A model generated the notes under the pieces. It worked only from the letters and a program-made list of their open reading frames with translations. It was not told the DNA's origin and made no database searches. Shown here one piece after another: positions 23,175 through 32,822 of a stretch of DNA of 64,000 bases. The translations under genes and the position numbers were made by a program. Origin of the DNA: Tricholoma matsutake (taxonomy: Eukaryota > Basidiomycota > Agaricomycetes > Agaricales > Tricholomataceae); contig AP026541.1 in NCBI GenBank assembly GCA_026075535.2, positions 11,408,001 to 11,472,000 on the forward strand, given 5' to 3'. The stretch's first letter is position 1. Each line of letters starts with the position of its first letter.

Positions 23175-24921
23175 ATGGCCAACCCTGATCGCACACCAGA
23201 TCCAGCAATTGATCATGATCGTGATGTCATCACAGAACTATGTCAATCACTCAACAACCTCGATCTTGGTGATCAGGTGCATCAATTCCATGCCTTGATC
23301 TTGGAGATGGCAGATTTCAATCCTGAATCACTTCAATTTGAAGACGATCCTAAAATGTGGGAGGAGGCTAGAAGTTCTGTTGATGCTGAGAGATGGAGAG
23401 AAGGTTATTTAGAGGAGCTGAAACTGCTGAAAGACATGGGTGTTTACAAGCTCATCTCCCAGGACGATGTACTGCAAGGGAAGCAAATCTGAAAAGGGAA
23501 ACCAGTTTTCCACATCAAGCAGGATGAGACCAGGAAAGCCATTAGGTGGAAAGTATGTCTTGTTTTTAAGGGTTTTGAACAGATCTATGGAAAGGACTAC
23601 ACCAAGACTACCTCACTGACAGCATGCATGGAATCATGGCAAATACTTCTACACCTGGCAGCTTCTCTCAGCTGGGATGCGCAACAAATCGATGTAAAAA
23701 CTGCATTCCTCTATGGGCTACTACCAGACAATGAAGTGCAATACATGCAACAACCAGCAGGTTTTGAGGAGCCTGGGAAGGAAGACTGGGTGTGGCAATT
23801 ACAACGTGGATTGTATGGTATGAAGCAGAGCAGGTGTATATGGAACCAAACACTCAATGCTCAGATGATCAAATGGGGTTTCACTCACCTGTCTTGCGAG
23901 GCCTGCATTTATTACCGCAAATTTGACTCTGGAATTATTATTGCAGCCATCCATGTTGATCATTACCTGTCGATTGCCAACACGAAAAACAAAAATGAAC
24001 ATTTCAAGAACCAAATGAGGAAAGTATGGACTATCTCGGAACTGGGCACAGCGCACTTTATTGTTGGGATCACTGTCACCTGGGACAGGGCTACTTGGAC
24101 TGTTGCACTCTCACAGACTGCCTTGATTGATAAAATCATTGACCAGTTTGGACAGAAAAACATCCACCCAGTATCAGTGCCTCTTGAACCTGGTTCCAAA
24201 TTGTGTTGACCAGATCAACAAGCCATGTCCAATGAGGACCAACTCCAACTCAGTAAACTCCCTTACCATTCCCTAGTGGGCTGTCTACTCTATCTGGCCA
24301 TATCTACATGCCCCAATATTTCATATGTGGTTCAACAACTATCACAATATCTTGATTGTTATTCATTTGAACATTGGGTGGCAGCAATTAGACTGGTGCA
24401 TTACCTCAAAGGAACCAAGGACTTCAAACTCTACCTCGGTGGAGATAATCCCATTGTTCTCCAGGCATTTAGCAACTTGGATTGTATGAACTGTCTTGAC
24501 ACTCGCTGTAGTGTTGGTGGTCATGTATGCTCACTCAGCTCTGGTGCCATATCTTGGATGGCACAAAAGCGGAAAGTCGTCGCGACCTCATCTTGCAAAG
24601 CCAAGTACATTGCAGCTTTCGAAACAGCTAAAGAATGTATTTGGCCTGCATACGATACTCCATTCCATTGACTACCAACAATATTCCCCAACAATAATTC
24701 ATTGCGACAACTCTGCAACTAAATCCATATCTGAAGACCCCCTTCTCCACTCCCATGTCAAACATGTCAATATAAAATACCATTTCCTCTGCAAGTGCAT
24801 ACAATCAAATGACCTACAACTCACCTATATTGATACCCATAAAAACATTGTGGACATGTTCACAAAGGCACTTGATGTCAAACAATTCACTTACCTCAGG
24901 AGCTTTCTTGGTCTTTACTGA
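23175..24921 (+). pseudogene. Copia-1 reverse transcriptase and RNase H
   Basis: RT begins DMGVYKLIS, then GKPVFHIK, IDVKTAFLYGLL, GLYGMKQS and the catalytic box as AAIHVDHYLSIA, where the second Asp is His. RNase H shows LPYHSLVGCLLYLAISTCP, SCKAKYIAAFE (usually SEAEYIA) and, after a frame change near 24650, IIHCDNSATKSIS and HVNIKYHF, DMFTKALD. Stops at about 23490 and 24208. Confidence 0.9.
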
Positions 24922-24962
24922 CATGATTCCATGCAAGGAGGAGTACCCATGGTGAGGAGGAG

Positions 24963-25329
24963 TGTTGAAAATCACACCGTGAGCACACACAGACACTGTA
25001 TTACCAGATATGGTCTCCAGCATGTTTTCAATGTGTGCACTATATTTGGCATGTCCCTTTGAGGTGCATGTTTGTATGCATGCCATCGATTCCTTTATGC
25101 CTCATCCTTTCTTTATTCTACAATACTTATATATATACAGTAGACAGTTACCCAACCACCTCAGTCACTTGTACAGAGACTGGGGTGAGTACCATCATAC
25201 TTAGATGTGAGTTTTTACTTGCTGTACCAATAGTTTGATCTTGTTTATACTAGGTACAGTACACATGAATATAGTCACTTGTACAGAGACTGAGTTTGAT
25301 CTTGTTTATACCAGGATTGACTTTCTATA
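24963..25329 (+). repeat. Copia-1 3' LTR
   Basis: 367 bp. Carries two copies of the CACTTGTACAGAGACTG ... GATCTTGTTTATAC block, one more than the 5' LTR. LTRs of Copia-2 and Copia-3 also have two copies, so the single-copy 5' LTR probably arose by deletion. Confidence 0.95.
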
Positions 25330-25334
25330 CCTGC

Positions 25335-26188
25335 CTCAAAGTGTGGATTACAGGGTGTGTTTTTCAGCCTGAGATAGATGGAAATTTCATACCATTATGA
25401 GGTGCTTTTAGTAGATAATTTCTTCCATTAAAGATTATATTGACTGTTTATATTTCATGCCCTAAAGAATGTTTTTTGCAGGGAATCTCTCAGATAATAT
25501 TTCATTCCACAAGAGGCTGAATTTCATCCTGTTTCCATCTATGCATTGTGGAAGGGTTAAGTTATCCCTACCTGCCCTCATGCAGTCAGTCACATGACAT
25601 ATCTGTAGGCTTTGAGCTGGCTATACCTGACACTCCAACTTTATGTGCAATATCAACCAGGTTCTCAAAATTTTATGCACCTTTTCTTTCTCTTCCAATG
25701 TTTGCAGCGGACAGTGCTGCCTCCCTCCCTACCACCTCTACCACTCACCACTTGCACCACCACCACCACTCCCATGCCCACTCCTATGCCAGCAAGAGCC
25801 ACTACTGGATGCCAACAAACCCTCTCAGATGCAATGTGGGCCAAAACAATGCAATCATTGTTTGGGCCCTGGGTAAGTTTTCCTTTTCTCCATTCCTTGT
25901 TTTTATCAACTAACTAATGTATTTTGTTCATTTTTTAGGAGGTATACTACTGCCAGCAATGTGAGCTGACATGATACACCCACAACAACAAGCCAACAGG
26001 ACCAGTGCAACCAGCACCTGCCCCTCGCCTGCAAGTCACTACTCGCTGTGGATTGTGGGTGCAGATGTACCAGGGTGAGTAGGAGATGGCCCCATCATGG
26101 CAGGGAACAGCCATGCCCACACCACCTGCCTCCAGCCTCATGAGCAACTGCTTGTGGGGTGGATGGTGGGTGGAATGACAACAACAGA
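25335..26188. other. Hairpin-plus-intron-like module (copy A1) of the repeat-rich non-autonomous family
   Basis: After AT-rich DNA continuous with 12.3-13.4 kb, a CCACCACC-rich stretch (25710-25800) leads to a hairpin GGGCCAAAACAATG/CATTGTTTGGGCCC (25838-25869), a GTAAGT donor (25873), a pyrimidine-rich tract and TTTTTTAG (25938) followed by GTATACTACTG. A quasi-palindrome GAGCAACTGCTTGTGGGG lies at about 26140. No convincing coding capacity. hAT-1 is inserted right after it. Confidence 0.6.
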
Positions 26189-26660
26189 TAGTGTATCAAG
26201 GTTCAGTCCATAGGACCGAAGACTGAACCAGACTGAACCGTGGTCCATGCTTCAGTTTGGTCCATTTTTCTGCAAAAGTGAGTAACCAAAGCTGTTGGTT
26301 CAGTTAACAGTTAAGCTGTTTTGAAAATGTTTGAAAACCATTGTAAAACTGGTCTTAACCAGTTACAACCAGTCTTTGTACAGTTGAATTATATACTCTA
26401 TAGGACACTAAACTAATGTACATAAGTTATACAATACATAATTACATTAACTATGAGGGGAGATGGCATGAGAATGGGTGGGGTTTATATATGTTACTGT
26501 AGCTGTACATGTTTGTTCACAGTAAACAAACACATACACATTGACACATGTGTTTACAAAACCACCACCCTCATTGACCCACACTCCCATGCTACCCTCC
26601 ATCCGCACTCACCACCAATGACATGCACACCATGACCCAACAAACAAACACAAGGCAGGG

Positions 26661-26758
26661 GGCCTGAATGACACCAGTTGTCATTTGGGCCAGTATAAGT
26701 CTTTCATATTAGTATTTGTTGAGTTGTTTCTTTTACTAAATACATGTTTTTCTTTTAG
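26661..26758 (+). other. Hairpin-plus-intron-like module, copy A2
   Basis: Hairpin GGCCTGAATGACA with TGTCATTTGGGCC (26661-26691), then GTATAAGT, a T-rich tract and TTCTTTTAG ending at 26758, followed by GTTCTTGTATC. Same architecture as A1, A3, A4 and A5 but with different stem sequences. Confidence 0.7.
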
Positions 26759-26974
26759 GTTCTTGTATCTTGACTACAACATTGCCCACCCTCTGAATGA
26801 CACACACAGGTCCTGCACTGCCTCTGTGAGCCTCTGCTTGCAGGGTGGCAATGGGCCCTCTTCTGTCCAGTGACCACCACCACCAATGCCATGTCACAGC
26901 ACCACCACCCTGCCTGCAAGCCACTGCTCATAGGGAGGTATGGAGGTGCTGACGACAATGACCAGGAGGGAGAA

Positions 26975-27320
26975 CGATGAATGATGAATGATGAATGACA
27001 GGAATGACAAATGATGAAAACAACAAACAACGGGAACAACCAATGACAGGGAACAACCAATGGCAGAGAACAACAAACAACAGGGAACAACAAATGGTGG
27101 GGAACCATGAATGGCAGGGAATGACAAACAACAGGGAATGACAAACGATGGGGAACCACGAATGGCAGGGAATGACAAACAACAGGGAATGACAAACGAT
27201 GGGGAACAACAAACAGTGGGGAACAACAAACAGTGTGGAACAACAAACAGCAGGGAACAACAAACAGCAGGGAACAACAAACAGCAGGGAACAATGAACA
27301 GCAGGGAATGACAAACGAAT
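26975..27320. repeat. Minisatellite GGGAACAACAAACAGCA / GGGAATGACAAACGATG
   Basis: About twenty imperfect units of roughly 17 bp in two alternating versions. Open in several frames only because it is repetitive. Sits in the middle of hAT-1. Confidence 0.9.
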
Positions 27321-27690
27321 GGCAGCAGGACCCCACCCTTGCTACAAACACAAGATGGTGGGGCTATTTCTTTTCTTTTTCTTTTTCTTTTTCTTTTTCA
27401 AATTTTCATTCCATATGTAGCTACACCACACCACTGCAAGCAATTGCTCGCAGGGTGTTTATGTGTTTATTTATTTCATATACATAGTTAAATTAAGTTA
27501 GTTGTGCCAAAAAAACAGGGGGAAAACTGGTCAAAACTGGTTTTTTGGACCGTAACCAAACCAATAGGACCGGTTCTAATTGGTTCGGTTATGGTCTAAC
27601 TGACTTGGGGTGCTGGGCTAGACCAGTTACAGTTATGGTTAACCCTCTTAGAGGTTGAAAAACTGGACTGAACTGAACCTTAAAACACTA

Positions 27691-28372
27691 ACAACAGATG
27701 GGACGATGGGGATGGCAAGAACAAGGGGACAGGGGGACAACAGGGAAAGGATATGACCTCCTGGCAGAGATGGGCAGCCACCACAATGGCACTAACAATG
27801 ATGACGAGGGGATGACAAAGAACAAGATGGCACATGCCCCAGCCCTACGAGCCACTGCTTGTAGGGTGGATGGGTGGAACAACAACAATGACAACAATTA
27901 GGGGAGCATGACACCAATGACAACCAGCACCCCCTTGACTGTTGCGAGCAACTGCTCGTGGGGTGGATGGGGGGTGGGAGATTGCAGGACCCACAGAGTG
28001 AGACCACACACAGTGACAGTAAGAGGACAACAAACCAGATGACAGCAGGGCCAATGGGCCAATGAGGACACAGGGGCCCACAACAACCAGGAGGAGAAGA
28101 GGACAATTGGAGACCTGGACCAGATGGGAATGACAAAAAAAGGCCCAAGAGATGTCATTGATGTCTCTTGGGTCCTAAATAAGTTTTTTTCTTTTCTTTT
28201 CTCATTTCATTTTTTTTGTTACTAACAAACTTTTTTAGGTACTAACTATTGGGGATGATGATGGGGGAACACCATCACCACCACTGCTGCTAGCCCCTGC
28301 TCACAGGGTGGGAGGGTGAGGAGATGAGCGGGAGGGAGAGGCAACACCCACAATGATGCCCATCCCACACCT
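27691..28372. other. Module-family DNA between hAT-1 and Copia-2 (contains copy A3)
   Basis: Continues the sequence interrupted by hAT-1. Contains quasi-palindromes at about 27846, 27942 (GCGAGCAACTGCTCGTGGGG) and 28286. Hairpin GGCCCAAGAGA / TCTCTTGGGTCC lies at 28142-28175, followed by a T-rich tract and TTTTTTAG (28238) then GTACTAACTATTGGGG. The expected donor GT is lost here (AAATAAGT). Copia-2 LTR begins at 28373. Confidence 0.6.
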
Positions 28373-29230
28373 TGTTGAGAATCACACCATGAGTGGAACA
28401 TCACCACATCATTTGTTGTGGCCATCTCGGCATGTTTGATGTGCAGACTATATTTAGTGCATCCCTTTGATGTGCATGTCATACTATTTAGTGCATCCCT
28501 TTGATGCACATGTCCAATGGATACCTTTATCAATGGTTTCTCTTTATCTCAGCAGATATGTATATACTGGGCTTCATAGTTAGACACCTCAGTTGCTTAT
28601 ACAAAGACTGAGGTGAATACTTATATTGCTATTAACTTTTAACTGTTTGCTTACGGTACATATAGTTTTCTTGTGTACTCTAGGTATGGTCAGCATAATA
28701 TTAAAGTCGTTTATACAAAGACTGAGTTTTCTCGTGTACTCTAGGATTGATTTTCTACAGGTTATGGGCCACTCTCATTTCCTTTAGGTAATGATAGGAA
28801 ATCTCCTAGCCACTCAACCAATTTTTGTCTGACCCCTGGATCAGTATCCTGACTCGGATCATTACCAGCCCTTTGTGCAATCAATTCAATCAATTCCCCC
28901 TAACAACCTTTGTCTCCCTTTTATCTTCCATCTCTCGTCCTCTTGACACTTTCCGAACATAATGACAGTGGGTTCCAACATCCCTTCCATTTCCCTGATC
29001 AAACTATCCATTCAATACTCTGGCGAGAAACTGGACAAACTGAAGTCTAACTACAAAGAATGGTATGAAGAGATTACAATTGCCCTTCCACTAAATGGTC
29101 TCTATCAATACATCACTGGAGAAATTGCTGAACCCCCCACTTCGGAGGCTCATGCTTTTAGCAACTGGAAGGCCAACTCTCATCTCACATATGCATTCAT
29201 TGCATCCAGTATTGCCTCCTCAGAATAGTG
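28373..29230 (+). mobile_element. Copia-2: 5'-end fragment (LTR, primer site, start of gag)
   Basis: LTR 28373-28759 starts TGTTGAGAATCACACC and ends TTCTACA; the primer site GGTTATGGGCC starts at 28760. Gag starts at 28962 with M-T-V-G-S and runs SISLIKLSIQYSGEKLDKLK, KEWYEEITIALPLNGLY, close to Copia-1. Similarity stops near 29228 at a TAG; the rest is missing, replaced by module-type DNA and the Copia-3 end. Confidence 0.88.
28760..28773 (+). promoter_or_regulatory. Copia-2 primer binding site, half-tRNA(iMet) type
   Basis: GGTTATGGGCCACT follows the LTR directly; GGTTATGGGCC is the complement of an initiator-Met anticodon arm. It is the undecayed form of the Copia-1 site. Confidence 0.75.
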
Positions 29231-29557
29231 TTGCCATGGCTCGAGCTGTGTTTTTTGCTATCTTGGGAAATAAATTACATAAAATCACTAAAATATTTGA
29301 GGAGCTAGATCCCATCCAAAGCCGAGGGGTCTCCTGCCAACTCTAAGCAATCGGAGAAGTGGTTCCTGAGATATTCCAGTGGCTTTGGTGATGGCGGATT
29401 GGGCATGGGAGCGGTGGTGGTGGGTGTCCATGCAGTGGTGGTGGTGGTAGAGCAGAGAGGAGGGAGGCAGCATCGACAGTGGTGGTGGTGGTGGTGGTGG
29501 TGAGTGATGAGCTGGCACATTTGATGACACAGCTATATGCTTTGTCATACACAGCTG
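29231..29557 (-). other. Module-family fragment (CCACCACC-rich)
   Basis: Read on the minus strand this resembles the stretch upstream of hairpins A1 and A4 (GATGCTGCCTCCCTCC, CTACCACCACCACCACTG, CTCCCATGCCCA). The hairpin and intron-like part are missing. Contains a GTG/CAC microsatellite at 29480-29503. Confidence 0.5.
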
Positions 29558-29898
29558 TGTAGAAAGTGGATCCTAGTACAATCAAGATCGTGCTCAGTCT
29601 CTGTATAAGTGACTGCATTAATGTGTACTGTACCTAGTACAATCAAGATCGTGCTGTAGATACAGTAAGTATGGATTGATAAATAAGTAATTAATGAAGC
29701 TCACCTCAGTCTCTGTATAAGTGACTGAGGTGGTGAAGTAACTACCGAACATATATATATGTGCTCTGTGTAACAAAGGATAGGTATGAATGAAACGAGA
29801 CAAGGGGGAACTGTTTGACCATGCGTATCAAAGGGAATGCTAAAAATAGCACATGCATCAAACACATCAAAAACAAGACTCACGGTGCAATCTCAACA
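29558..29898 (-). repeat. Copia-3 3' LTR
   Basis: 341 bp; has the duplicated CACTTATACAGAGACTGAG ... TTGATTGTACTAGG block and a TATATATAT box, as in Copia-1 3' LTR. Confidence 0.88.
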
Positions 29899-29939
29899 CT
29901 CCTCCTCACCATGAATACTCCTCCTCGCATGGAATCACA

Positions 29940-30062
29940 TTATCATAGTCCAAGATGGTTTTGTAGAAAGATAAATTGTTTAGGGTCCAAGGCCTTTGTA
30001 AACATGTCAGCGACATTATCATGGGTGTTGATGTAATCAATTGTAAGGTTGCCTGATTGGAC
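29940..30062 (-). pseudogene. Copia-3 RNase H, C-terminal part
   Basis: Encodes INTHDNVADMFTKALD then P-K-Q-F, the terminal block of Copia RNase H, and ends before the purine tract. Separated from the rest by hAT-2. Confidence 0.85.
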
Positions 30063-30164
30063 GCGCTCTCTAGCGTTTGAAGGTCTGGTTCAGTCCAGTT
30101 TTTTTCCATTTCTGGAGCAAACCGGGACCGCAACCAGTTCATTCAGATTGCAAAACTAAATAAA

Positions 30165-30210
30165 ACTGGACTGGACCACAAGAAACTGGTTCTTTGTGGT
30201 CCAGTCCAGT
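30165..30210. other. Long subterminal hairpin of hAT-2
   Basis: ACTGGACTGGACCACAAGAA pairs with the downstream run ending CCAGTCCAGT over about 20 bp with one extra base; loop about 5 nt. It contains the CCAGT words repeated elsewhere in the element ends. Confidence 0.85.
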
Positions 30211-30419
30211 CTGACAACCAGTTGCAGCTGGTTTGGGCCACAACTGGTCATCAACTGACTTGAGTCAGTCTAAACCTACATTATATACATAATATATTCT
30301 AAAACTAAGATAATGCCCCTCACAGGCAGGGGCCTGTGAGCGAGCACATAGGTAGTACAATTAATAAAAAATACACCTACCTCACAGGATGTGCAAGGAG
30401 GGGGCTGTGAGTGGCGACT

Positions 30420-31045
30420 GGGCTGCTGGGTCATTTGTTGTTGTTGCTGTTGTTGTTGTCCTATCGTTGTCATCATTGTTGTCCCATTGTTGTTGTTGTC
30501 CCTTTGTTGTTCCCCATTGTTGTCATTGTCCTATCATCATTTTCCCATCGTTGTTGTTGTCATTGTCCCATTTTCGTTGTTGTCCCGTTGTCATCATTGT
30601 CCTGTTGTCATTGTTGTCCCTTTGTTGTTGTTGTCCTCTTTGTTGTTGTTGTCCTCTTCATCATTGTTGTCCCTTCGTCCTATCGTTGTCATCGTTGTCC
30701 TATTGCCATTGTCATCATCATTGTATCGTTGTAGTCATCATCATTGTATTGTCATCATCTTCGTTGTCCTATTGTCTTCATCGTCCTATTGTCTTCATCA
30801 TTGTCGTCCTATTGTCATTGTCATTGTCGTCCTATTGTTGTTGTTGTTGTTGTCCTGTTGTTGTTGTTGTTGTTGTCCTATCATTGTTGTTGTTGTCCTA
30901 TCATTGTTGTTGTTGTCCTATCATTGTTGTTGCTGTCCTATCATTCTTGTTGTTGTCCTATGGTTGTTGTTGTTGTCCTATCGTTGTTGTTGTTGTCCTA
31001 TCGTTGTTGTTGTTGTCCTATCATTGTCATCTTCCGAGTTGTCCC
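30420..31045. repeat. TTGTTGTTGTCCTATCA minisatellite
   Basis: Imperfect units of 9 to 19 bp built from TTGTTG and TCCTATCRT. The last part (30870-31030) is nearly regular with an 18-20 bp period. The long open frames through it are a by-product of the repeat and encode only Val/Leu/Ser/Cys runs. Confidence 0.9.
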
Positions 31046-31335
31046 ATCGTCGTTCTTCTGGTCATCGTTCTCCTGTCAGCACCCCCATCTGACTACTTTA
31101 CACTCCCCCACCTATTCCAGTTGGATTCCAGTTTGTCCAGCCAGAATTTCTGGAATTTCTGGAATCCGGTGGAATTTTTTTTGTATGTAGTTTTCCCTAT
31201 GCAGCACAATTCTGGTTGGAATAAGGATCCAATTTACACCTGGAATCCCCAGAATCTGACCAGACTCATCACAACCGGAATAACAGGAATAACTGGAATG
31301 CACATGCTTCCCCAAATAAAAGTTTGACATACAAC

Positions 31336-31400
31336 AAGAATTGAACCCTCGACCTTGGGTCTGCATATCACAGTGTGCTTAACCACTGAGCTACCAGGTA
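31336..31400 (-). repeat. tRNA-like SINE head (1)
   Basis: On the minus strand: GGTAGCTCAGTGGTTAAGCA (A box) then GACC-CAA-GGTC, a possible long variable arm, and GGGTTCAATTC (B box). The anticodon arm and acceptor stem do not pair well, so it is not a working tRNA but a tRNA-derived promoter, as in SINEs. No tail or second copy boundary is visible. Confidence 0.6.
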
Positions 31401-31668
31401 ATCATTCCTCTACATACATTTAATACCTTTATGACCAAACCAAGGTGCATAGTTAACCGCAGCCATTAACAGAATAAATAATAAGTACGCATACATGCAT
31501 GACACGTGACATATGACTGCCAGCTCACAACCACCACACCATTGTCAATGCCACCTCCTCCTCCTCTCCACTCTACCACTACCACTGCATGCGCACCCAC
31601 CACCAGCACTCCCACACCCACTCCCACCATCACCACCACCTTCAAACGAGCCGACTGGATGAAACACA

Positions 31669-31767
31669 GGCCCAAATGACGGCAACATCGTTTGGGCCAT
31701 AGATAAGTTGTTTTCTTTTTTCTTTTTCTTTTTATCAATCAACTAATTGTAATTCATTGCTTTTTAG
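31669..31767 (+). other. Hairpin-plus-intron-like module, copy A4
   Basis: Hairpin GGCCCAAA (31669) / TTTGGGCC (31691-31698), then ATAAGT, a CT-rich tract and GCTTTTTAG (31767) followed by GTTGTATACTACTGGGG. Preceded by a CCACCACC-rich stretch like A1. Confidence 0.7.
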
Positions 31768-32054
31768 GTTGTATACTACTGGGGACGACCTGCCACGATG
31801 AAAAATGCGCAACCCATGCCCACGCCCACCCGATCCCCTCCTCCCCATTCAAATGGGATGTGAGGCTGTCGACATGGGCTAGGAGGGTGCAGAGGGATGC
31901 CAGGAGACCCCAGAAGGGGGGGTACCTGCCTAGTAAGCACCCACCCACCTCTGTACTCGTGCCACGTCGCACTGATGCACCCAAACCCCCCCTCCCCCCC
32001 CCAAAAAAAAAAAAGAAAAAAACAGAAATCCAAACAGGGGACAACAGCAACAAA

Positions 32055-32345
32055 CAATGACAAGCCACCCACCCCCAGCCTCACAAGCAACTGCTCATGG
32101 GGTGGAATGTGGGTGGAACAACACCCAGGTGCAGGGATAGGAGATGACAATGCACCACCTGCCCCCAGCCTCATGAGCAACTGCTCGTGGGGTGGATCGT
32201 GGGTGGAACAACAACAATGACAAGCCACCTACCCCCAGCCTCACAAGCAACTGCTCGTGGGGTGGATCGTGGGTGGAACAACAACAATGACAAGCCACCT
32301 ACCCCCAGCCTCACAAGCAACTGCTCGTGGGGTGGATCGTGGGTG
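32055..32345 (+). repeat. 70 bp tandem repeat with a central quasi-palindrome
   Basis: Four units (about 32058, 32128, 32217 and 32287), each with CCCCCAGCCTCAC, AAGCAACTGCTCGTGGGG, TGGATCGTGGGTGGAA and CAACAACAATGACA. The second and third are separated by a diverged spacer. The palindrome core is GAGCA-AC-TGCTC. Confidence 0.88.
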
Positions 32346-32379
32346 GAAGGACAGACAACAGCGGGGTTGCATCCCCTCC

Positions 32380-32637
32380 CCCTCCCCCACACTTTGTGTG
32401 GGGAGGGATTTTTTTTGTACTTTTAATTATTTATTAGTATTGTGCCCCCCCTCCCCCATTTTGCGTGGGGGAGGGATTTTTTTCTTCATGTTTTTACCTC
32501 CCCCCTCGCATTCAGCGCAAGGGGTTAGCTTTTTATGTATATAAATAAAACTCCCTCTCGCATCTTGTGAGAGGGAGGATTTTTTGTTTATGTATATAAT
32601 CACCATCATCCCCACTCCCTCGCATTCAATGTGAGGG
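32380..32637 (+). other. Array of five GC-stem hairpins, several followed by T runs
   Basis: Hairpins at 32380-32407, 32449-32475, 32502-32524, 32551-32577 and 32617-32637, spaced about 55 to 70 bp. Stems of the CCCTC...GAGGG type differ in length and sequence but pair (for example CTCCCTCTC with GAGAGGGAG, CCCTCCCCCA with TGGGGGAGGG). The first, second and fourth are followed by GGATTTTTT. They look like a bacterial terminator in form but sit in a eukaryotic repeat; similar ones occur at 48155-48250. Confidence 0.8.
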
Positions 32638-32723
32638 ATGTGGTTAATTAAAAAAATTTGATCTTAACTACTTTGAAAAAAATTAGAGTGTCATGAATAA
32701 ACATTATATTACTATCTAATAAT

Positions 32724-32812
32724 TCTCCTGTGGCTCAACTGGTTAAGCACACATGTTTGGTTTGTCATGTGATCGCTCTAATCAAGATGTCTTGAGTTCA
32801 ATCCTTACTCTG
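32724..32812 (+). repeat. tRNA-like SINE head (2)
   Basis: TGGCTCAACTGGTTAAGCAC (A box, 32731) and GAGTTCAATCC (B box, 32794-32804). CACATG...CATGTG can form an anticodon-like stem and CAAGA-TG-TCTTG a long variable arm as in Leu/Ser tRNAs. Stems at the ends are poor, so a tRNA-derived element, not a tRNA gene. Its 3' side is cut by the mariner insertion at the TA of AAATATA. Confidence 0.6.
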
Positions 32813-32822
32813 CACAAATATA

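Larger units (their letters stand above)
13368..25329 (+). mobile_element. Copia-1 LTR retrotransposon, full length, interrupted by Gypsy-1
   Basis: Flanked by the 5 bp duplication CCTGC (13363-13367 and 25330-25334). LTRs start TGTTGAAAATCACAC and end TTCTATA. A half-tRNA type primer site follows the 5' LTR, and a purine tract with GGTGAGGAGGAG precedes the 3' LTR. Inside are gag, protease, integrase, RT and RNase H in Copia order, with multiple stops and frame changes. Gypsy-1 sits in gag; removing it and one copy of its TSD restores the reading through K-D-I-P-L-P-E-T. Related to Copia-3 and Copia-2 in this window. Confidence 0.95.
26189..27690. mobile_element. hAT-1: non-autonomous hAT-like element, 1.5 kb
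   Basis: Flanked by the 8 bp duplication ACAACAGA (26181-26188 and 27691-27698). Ends are inverted: TAGTGTATCAAGGTTCAG on the left, and TAGTGTTTTAAGGTTCAG read inward from the right. An 8 bp TSD and a TAGNG start fit the hAT superfamily. Subterminal regions are rich in ACTGGT/ACCAGT and GAACCAGACTGAACC words. No transposase; inside are a hairpin/intron-like module (26661-26758), quasi-palindromes and a minisatellite. Shares end sequence with hAT-2. Confidence 0.85.

Noticed and set aside
26755..27351. 198-codon minus-strand open frame of repeating VVPCCLLF-type peptides
   Set aside because: All frames through this minisatellite are open because the unit lacks stops. Not coding.
30389..31327. 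312-codon open frame on the plus strand
   Set aside because: It is a translation of the TTGTTG/TCCTATC minisatellite, giving only Val, Leu, Ser, Cys and His runs in all three frames. No gene.
31336..31400. Possible functional tRNA gene
   Set aside because: A and B boxes are good but the acceptor and anticodon stems do not pair and no plausible anticodon loop forms. Kept only as a SINE-like head.
32380..32637. Rho-independent terminators
   Set aside because: The form fits, but the whole window is eukaryotic with introns and retrotransposons, so bacterial terminators make no sense here. Recorded as a hairpin array.
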